DNA of 64,000 nt. It comes from Stratiolaelaps scimitus (lineage: Eukaryota; Arthropoda; Arachnida; Mesostigmata; Laelapidae). Where the stretch lies: positions 1,860,001 through 1,924,000 of the forward strand of contig JABWDB010000047.1 in the NCBI GenBank assembly GCA_019614645.1, in the 5' to 3' direction. Shown here piece after piece: positions 57,501 to 64,000 of this stretch; positions within the stretch are counted from its first letter, which is position 1; each line of letters begins with the position of its first letter. The position numbers and the translations under genes are program-made. A model generated the notes under the pieces. It was given only the letters and a program-made list of their open reading frames with translations, made no database searches and had not been told where the DNA came from.

Positions 57501-60500
57501 GTTTAATGATGCCTGACACGGGGTCCCACGAGGCTCCTTTAAAAAACGTCCAGTTTTTTTCGGCCTTGTTCAACTCGAGCACGTCCAGCGTAAATATATC
57601 CCGTTTGCCCGAGGTGTGATCGAAACTGACGTCACCTGTCAAACCGCGAATCGTCAACTAGAGAGAATTGGAAACCGAAATACTTTGAGTTAAGGGAGAG
57701 GATACATGTGGTATTCTACACACGCAGTGCCAGATTACTCTACCAAGTGCAAATATGGTAAAAATATCGTATCCGACTTATAGAATGAGTTAACAGGCGT
57801 TCCTATATGGACCACATACCACGAATTGAGAAACCAAAACATCTGGTTGTCCATCTGGGGCCCGGGTAGGGTTTAAATTTGTGTCCGTACGATACACCAT
57901 TGTGATAGAACGGTAGACGATATAAGAAAATGCACGCGGTTTTAGAAATGTAGGGCCTACCAAACTTCGAGGAGGGACAAAATTGAACGAAATCGTCTGT
58001 GCATATCATGGCTCTACAGGACAGATGCTATCATTTGCTACAACTACCGCATAGCCGTCGTACAAGGTCAGTATGGCATTTTCAGGAGATAGTGTAGTTA
58101 ATTAACATCACATTTATTGCCGCAGTGGCCAAATCAAGGTAGCTAAGTTCTGTCTTTATCCGACTGAGTCCACTAACAATCTCATTCAAGTCTACCAACA
58201 AAGAATGCTTTAACCCCTATTCCAACAATATATCGATCGAATATCGAGCAGAAAATCGAGCAGATCGAATATCGTGAACTAGAACAGCGAACCATGATCA
58301 ATATATACATTGATGGATACAGATCTATATCGATACATATCTACCCATCGATATCCAGATAGATTTATGAATAAATCATTACGACAAAATAGATATGAAT
58401 ATTCTGACCATTTCGGCAATGAAGCTCGCATACCCACCTGTTTCATATGGTCTAGAAACAGCTGTCCATAGTCCCAGTTGCTGTTTGTCTCGTTACAGTC
58501 TAGCTGTTGGAAGCCGATAACGTTCATCTCCCGAAGGTTCATCACACCGTTAGCAATCAGCGATACGGCATCGTACATTAAGGCTTCCTCCGTCTGCAAG
58601 CCAGATTGTTACGTTGCGCAATAACGTATGGTTACGGAGAGTTGGCATGAGACGGACAATGAAATAGTGAACATGTAACACTCACAAACGACACAACGAT
58701 CATTGCGCCAAAATGGAATCTGTCGCTGCTACTGGAGCGGTTTTACCGTCAGTTGCTCAACATCGAGGTCTTCGGGTGATGGCGTCGTGCTGGCAGGAGT
58801 CCACAGATTTGGCGCGTCCGCATGGCCGAAAATCTGACCTTCCGAAGTTGACAAGATGCTGGGCTTGGGTCGATGGCTCGCCTCCTGGATCTCCGAACGG
58901 GAAGGATCCAGCAGTCGAAGAGTGGTCACATTCGCGAGATAGTGGGACATCGGGATTTCAGCCAATGCCTGCGAGTGGAAGTCCTTCATAGGCATAATAG
59001 ATTTGTATCGCGTTAATATTGCATGATATTAATGCTCTATGGTACAATCGTACTGCACGTGACTGGTCTTAGTTTGTCGTTCGCGCTTCATACGCCCTCG
59101 TCGCCTTGCGTCAGAACTTGTATGCCTATTACTCTAGAACGCACCTTTATACAGAGCTATTTACACGTTACGTAATCATATGTAGATACAATATTGCATG
59201 TGGACATTACACAGGCACATATGATAATGCAGTCATGTAACGGTCACTAGTTACCATTCACATATAACTCAATGACAGTACTCGTGCTTTGAATGTGAAA
59301 ACGATAGTGTTATTAGGCCGTCTGTAGAACCCGCGTAGCGATTTGTGGCTGCGAGGCAGCACAGGGCGTCGAGGCTCTCGGGGTCTTCGTTTGAAAGAGA
59401 CATTGCCATTTTGTTGACAGGGTGGATTGATGAAACGAACACATTGTTTATGGCTATATGACCTTGTACTTTATTGATGCCTCTGTTAGGTTCTCCCCCT
59501 GACGGCGACAGATCTCGGCCATCAGACGTGCGACATGGTACGCATAAGATATTTACTTGTGAGTATTTCCTCTATTGTTAAACTGCAAGGGGGTGTACGG
59601 CATATCGGCGAGATACTTACGAGACCGAGGATGAGATAAGCGTGGTAAAACGAGCTGTAGGAATCTTGTGTAGCCAGAAGAGCTTCTCTCGCCCTAACCA
59701 TGAAGATGATGTACACATACACACACAGGGGGCAGGTAAACAAAACAACCAGATGTGAAAAACATTTTCGAAGCTGAATACTTGAGCGGACTCTAGTCAG
59801 ATCGTTAGTTGATCGTTTTTGTCTCGAGATGAATAATTTCGTTTAATGCCTTATTGTGTTCCAAAAGGCGTTCCAGGCCGAAATCAATTGATGTCAATTG
59901 TTGGGTGACTTGATATTGTAGTTCTATGGTTGAAAGGAGCCGGAAAACTCAGGGCTCGCCGAGTCTCAATGTGTTCATCCCAGACATTTGCCATTTAAGA
60001 CATCTTGAGCTTTGACACAATTCGGTGCTGCAACTAATTGGCAAGCAAGATTTGCTGCTCTAGACTGCTATTTGGGTGCTTTACGTAACTGATAGCGCAG
60101 TCTATTACAATTGAAATGAACAATTTTACATCTGTTGTTACTAATTCCCCAATTTTGGAGAATCCGAAAATTCATTCCAATTAAACGAGATTCTCAATAG
60201 TGCATGGAAAGACAAATATTTTTGTTCACAGCAGGATACTGAGATATAGAGATACCTGTCGGGACGAAGGCCGATGATTATATTGAAGTGGTTACGTGTC
60301 CCAATATCCTTCAGCATCTTTTCATAACTCAACTCTGGATCGAACTCGTACAACAGTATATCGGGCTGTGTCTGGTTAAAGCCGTCGGCAAGGACGTATT
60401 TCAGGATGACAAGTACTACAATGGAAACAAAACGAATCCGCACAAAAGCACAGAGTTCTTGGAGTATTCGATTTGAGAAAGAAAGAGATATCAGCATAGC

Positions 60501-63500
60501 GAGCTGAATAATGACTATGAGGTCATCATTCGAATTTGATTGGAATAAGAGCCGTTCGTCAAAATAGCCTTTTTCGGGATAGAAGCTGTGTGGCGCCGCT
60601 GGTGTAGTGGTATCATGCAAGATTCCCATTCTTGAGACCCGGGTTCGATTCCCGGGCGGCGCACTTTTGTTTGTGATATTTTTAGATGCGCTCTCCATTC
60701 ATTTCGATTGTTGACTTTGGGGTGGGAATGTCACAAGTGCATGGTAATATATCTGCTCACAAATTGCGCTTGTTCCAATGTTAAGAAATCTTCAGTTGTA
60801 TCACTTAACGTGACAACAGCGTGAACTCAATGAGTGGAGCAGGAGTTTGCATACAGAACGTTTGTAATATTCCAGTAACTGGCACGTTCCAGGAGACTAA
60901 GGCACCCGGCTACAGAACACTAGCCGGAGCAGTACACACCTTCCCCAGAGATCGAAGTAATGCCAAGCGTGCCGACTCTGGGGAAGAGATACACTCTCAG
61001 CAGAGGACGGTTTTAGCAGGCAGAGGCGTTTTGTCATCCACGTCAACCCCTCCGCACTGGATCGGCCCACTTTAATGGAGATTGGAATGCCTCTGGTAGT
61101 AACAGTGCGTTCGAAGAAAATTTCCTCCTCTAAAAAAAAAAAAAAAAAAAGTAACCGGCACGTGGTCTAGGTACGTTCGCTTTTCTTGCAGGTGTTGACA
61201 ACAGACTACGGGAAGAGCTATCGTAATATAAAGTACGAGTTCCGATAGTGTAGAAACTTCAAACTTGAAAATAGTTAAAATATTTCCTTTCGAAATAGAC
61301 TGTTACATAGTTTTGCCATCTCCGCTCGATGGAACGTATCATGCTCGCTGTTGTCTCGATTGACTCAATTGAAGCGAGTTTTCGAGGAACGGGACGCGAT
61401 ACCTTCCGCTTGTGAACGTATCCGAGGCGTGCACTTCATCTTGAAGTGTACGTAGGCAGAAGGAAGATACAAGTTACTCGGCTTGTTCTCTTAGATACAT
61501 TACAGGGCGTACGTACAACCAGTAGAAAAGTAGCCATTCATCTACAAAAATATCCCCGGCACGGCACCCCCCAGGTGTAACGTGCGCACACATTGCCAGA
61601 CTTTGTGGTTTGCGTTGATGAAGCATATCTGTATTCAAACGTCCCGCGAAGAAGCAACCAGGAAGGGGAAACACCCAAATAGCATGCGTGTACAATATAC
61701 CAACGTTGTCACTCAGCTCTTCGGCCGTCATCATTTGAGTGGATCCAATGCATGGTATATCAGTATTAATATGAAACTTTGTCTCCAAGCTACTTTCAAT
61801 CTGTCTTCACTTTGCACGTTTCGACATAGACATCATAGACTATGATTGGACCGGAGCATGGTGTGCCACATTGACTAACCATCGTCGGAATCGTAGAGAA
61901 CAGCAAACTTTTTCCATTTCTTGTCTGCGATGACGTCCTTGTAGGCACGGGCGAGCAGGTCGGTATCCGGATACATTCTAATCGTGTACGGTGCACGGCG
62001 TTCATGCAGTTCCCAATTGGTCGAGATGTGTGGAACGTTGAGTCTGTGGAGAGGCCGCAGAGATCAGAGGCGCGTCTTTTATTCATTTATATGTGGTACT
62101 AAAGAACCTTACCTTGCATCTCTGTTCTCCACTTAGATGTATCCGTCACATCGTACATTTGCTTTTCTTACTTGTGTATCTATTTTTGCTATGCTACCTA
62201 TTGTATTCCCTATTTCTACATTGCTTCATTTGTCGGAGGTTTGCTCGCGTGTCGTATTTGCTTTTCGGATTTCAGCAATTTTAATTGCTCAATTATTATC
62301 TCCATTGTTCTCGAAAGGTGATATCTAACCGCGTTTCCTATGTGCGTTTCTTATGAAACTTGATGTCCCAAATTCTCCTTCTCCGAATTGTGGCGCGCAT
62401 GTGAATCAGCATTGCATCACTGGTCTTGCCACGGCCGGTTACGTTGTGTCCAATTTACAAACTATTCTGATCTCCACGTGACTATTGCATTTGGCGAACG
62501 TGACCGCAGGTACAAACGAAAACGTTTTCCATACTTCTGGGGTCACAAGGTAATTCTTTGACGCCCAAAACTTTTTCAATTTCGTTAGGTTTCTTCCTGT
62601 GTTTGTTAGCCCGTTCGTTTCGCGTCTCTGTTTCAGTTTAAAAAGCATCTTCTCCTTTTACAAATTCTACAGCTCGTAGCTCGAGTTACCCCTAGATTGC
62701 ATCCTCTTCTCGTGTATTTTTAGTTCACTCGTGTCGCGATGGTTCGCTCACTCAGTCCCTAACCTAGTCTGATACAATTTATTTACTATCCGTTCTATTA
62801 TATATGTATGTATACACATAGTGTTACGGAACATAGACATGGGTGCTTCAGTCGTTTTTTTCGACCTACATCTCTTCAATACTATTCACATTATTTTTCT
62901 TCGCGAATATGTGACCCTTACATATCCTTGAATTTCCTTGAAGAATTCCATCCACTGTCTACTGCCTCATAGGCTGTATCTACCCATTGTCCAGGCAAAG
63001 TACGGCTAGCCCTCCTCCCTTTCCTTATTCATTCCTGCCCAGTGTATAGACTCTGTCAATACATGTAGGAGCCCCCTACGTATAGGCCCAGACAGAAACC
63101 CTTTTGCCATGGTTCGATGGCCCCTTAGTTCTCTATCTCTCTTAACCGTCTGTTCCGTACTCGCACTCGCTGTAAATTCGCCGTATCGAAGCGGCGAATT
63201 GAAATCGAATCAATGTGATGAATAGGTGGAATGAGGCGGAAGACGTACCTGAACGCCGTTGCTTTCATTAGCTCCTTCACGCTCGGAGAACTTGGACCAA
63301 CGAATGCGGCCACCTTATTTCGGGCAAGTTCGCACACTGGGACGAGAGGAGGAAGCATTTCCAATAGAACAATAGACCACATGGCAGACACACAGACGAC
63401 ACGTGTGGCGTATCTTAATTTTGTTTGCTTGAAAGTTTTGATAGATTTCGAACTCGTTTCGTTATGTTTCCTTTTTTATTGGCCTAAGCGGCACTCTCCC

Positions 63501-63676
63501 TTTGTTCTTTTCTCCCCATATGACCCATATGAGGTAATGCACTCAAATATTATCCAGTTATGACAAAAGGCTCTTTCTCATAATTATGATGTCATGGTAT
63601 TATATTATACTCGTTTGGACGCACAGAAGATCCTCAGTACTTACTGTGCCTTGATGCACTGAAGCTGTCCTTTGGC
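51595..63676 (-). CDS. ionotropic glutamate receptor, kainate type (14 exons, 5' end outside window)
   Basis: Ligand-gated cation channel subunit of synapses or neuromuscular junctions. Exons, 5' to 3': 63645-63676, 63249-63336, 61880-62043, 60256-60415, 59621-59693, 58747-58983, 58438-58593, 57427-57657, 56910-57104, 55800-56161, 55314-55512, 52983-53208, 51928-52181, 51595-51774. They join in phase to 852 codons including TGA. The amino-terminal domain starts mid-way with [20 protein letters not shown] and continues with [10 protein letters not shown] and [18 protein letters not shown] leads into the ligand-binding and channel domains. The C-tail is short and Ser-rich and ends ETSTM, which could bind a class I PDZ domain. 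Related subunits are about 900 residues, so about 50 N-terminal residues, including the signal peptide, lie beyond 64000. Kainate class is inferred from pore and S1/S2 motifs; the exact orthologue needs a tree. Confidence 0.94.
53943..53970. repeat. (TTA)n tract at the 5' edge of the intronic LINE
   Basis: Imperfect then perfect TTA repeat, same strand and unit as the LINE 3' tail at 55222-55244. Probably the original insertion target. Confidence 0.85.
53979..55244 (+). mobile_element. 5'-truncated LINE with nearly intact reverse transcriptase, inside receptor intron
   Basis: From 53979 a plus-strand frame encodes [25 protein letters not shown], then RT motif A in [22 protein letters not shown], and motif C in [10 protein letters not shown]. 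The thumb and C-terminal region follow to a TAG at 55137-55139. Only one in-frame stop interrupts it (TGA 54321-54323). The endonuclease and ORF1 are absent because of 5' truncation, as usual for LINEs. The 3' end is AAATAAAGCG followed by (TTA)n to about 55244. Its start abuts another (TTA)n tract. Motifs suggest the Jockey/CR1-like group, but no tree was made. It lies antisense in the intron between receptor exons 55314-55512 and 52983-53208. Confidence 0.88.
60416..61879. other. receptor intron (1.46 kb) hosting a tRNA gene
   Basis: Besides the tRNA-Gly it contains an 11-bp perfect inverted repeat (60940-60950 with 60976-60986) and an A-rich run at about 61132-61150. Frames of 84 codons (plus, 60821-61075) and 104 codons (minus, 61474-61788) have no recognisable domain. 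Confidence 0.5.
60593..60663 (+). tRNA. tRNA-Gly (anticodon CCC)
   Basis: A 71-nt cloverleaf is clear. Acceptor stem GCGCCGC pairs with GCGGCGC plus discriminator A. Box A-like TGGTGTAGTGG gives the D arm, and anticodon stem CAAGA/TCTTG encloses TTCCCAT with anticodon CCC at 60625-60627. The T arm CCGGGTTCGATTCCCGG contains box B. No intron and no encoded CCA, as expected for a eukaryotic nuclear tRNA. TTTT immediately after the gene (60665-60668) is a Pol III terminator. It decodes GGG codons. It lies in a receptor intron on the opposite strand. All stems are intact, so it is probably functional. Confidence 0.95.
62044..63248 (-). other. receptor intron (1.2 kb), nothing else identified
   Basis: T-rich on the plus strand with short frames only. 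No transposon, RNA gene or extra receptor exon is recognised between the exons ending at 63249 and starting at 62043. Confidence 0.5.
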
Positions 63677-64000
63677 CTGACATTAAACATCTAGAAAGTG
63701 AAGCATTTGTGAAGTTAGACAACGTATTGTTAACAACTAGTTGTTGTATGAACTCGTACACTGAATACGTATATATTTGTGATCATTGATCACCACTGAA
63801 GTCAATACGACCCCTTCTAAATATAAACTGTTTTAATTTAAATCATCATCCCTTGCATATGTATATAACCGAATACATTTTCCAGGCTGACTCACAGCCA
63901 ACATTTAATGTCCACGGTACTGCTTTCGGCATTGCTTCATAACACGGACCCCTTTAAATGTCTTTTTTATCTTGAACTAATGTTGAAGGTAGTATCGAGA

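Noticed and set aside
58713..58991. 92-codon plus-strand frame
   Set aside because: Shadow of receptor exon 58747-58983 on the minus strand.
60141..60698. 185-codon minus-strand frame containing [10 protein letters not shown]
   Set aside because: Its beginning is antisense translation of the tRNA-Gly gene. Only the part at 60256-60415 is a true receptor exon.

Overview
The window is eukaryotic genomic DNA. It contains three large intron-rich genes with canonical GT..AG introns, one nuclear-type tRNA gene, several decayed retrotransposons and many (AT)n, (CT)n and (TTA)n microsatellites. The proteins look arthropod-like: a long ABCC transporter, a kainate-type ionotropic glutamate receptor and a one-copy UGGT. 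A BEL/Pao LTR element and LINE relics are also present. Small introns (about 0.1-1 kb) in dense multi-exon genes would suit a mite or other small-genome chelicerate, but the species cannot be fixed from the sequence alone.

Layout. 1-722: 3' terminal exon of an unrecognised plus-strand gene with a polyadenylation signal. 723-12646: gene-poor repeat-rich stretch with a non-LTR retrotransposon relic (about 1865-2790) and an internally deleted BEL/Pao element between two LTR-like direct repeats (8958-10970). 12647-26900, plus: a complete UGGT gene of 30 coding exons; the spliced reading frame closes without slippage at 1529 codons plus stop and ends in HTEL. 28379-46672, minus: an ABCC (MRP1-like) transporter, 21 confident exons (1290 codons plus stop) plus one tentative upstream exon; the N-terminal TMD0 part was not found. 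51595-63676, minus: a kainate-type glutamate receptor subunit, 14 exons, with its 5' end beyond the window. Its introns hold a nearly intact, 5'-truncated LINE (53979-55244, plus) and a tRNA-Gly(CCC) gene (60593-60663, plus).

The three protein genes belong to different processes: ER glycoprotein quality control, membrane export and neuronal/neuromuscular signalling. They show no operon-like link. UGGT and ABCC converge, with stop codons about 1.5 kb apart. ABCC and the receptor run in the same direction with about 5 kb between them.

I see no convincing previously undescribed system. The best second-look items are the LINE sitting between two (TTA)n tracts inside the receptor gene, the BEL/Pao deletion derivative, a 12-residue extension inside ABCC NBD2, and the GC-rich unexplained blocks. 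Exon limits were read by eye from splice signals, phase continuity and family similarity.
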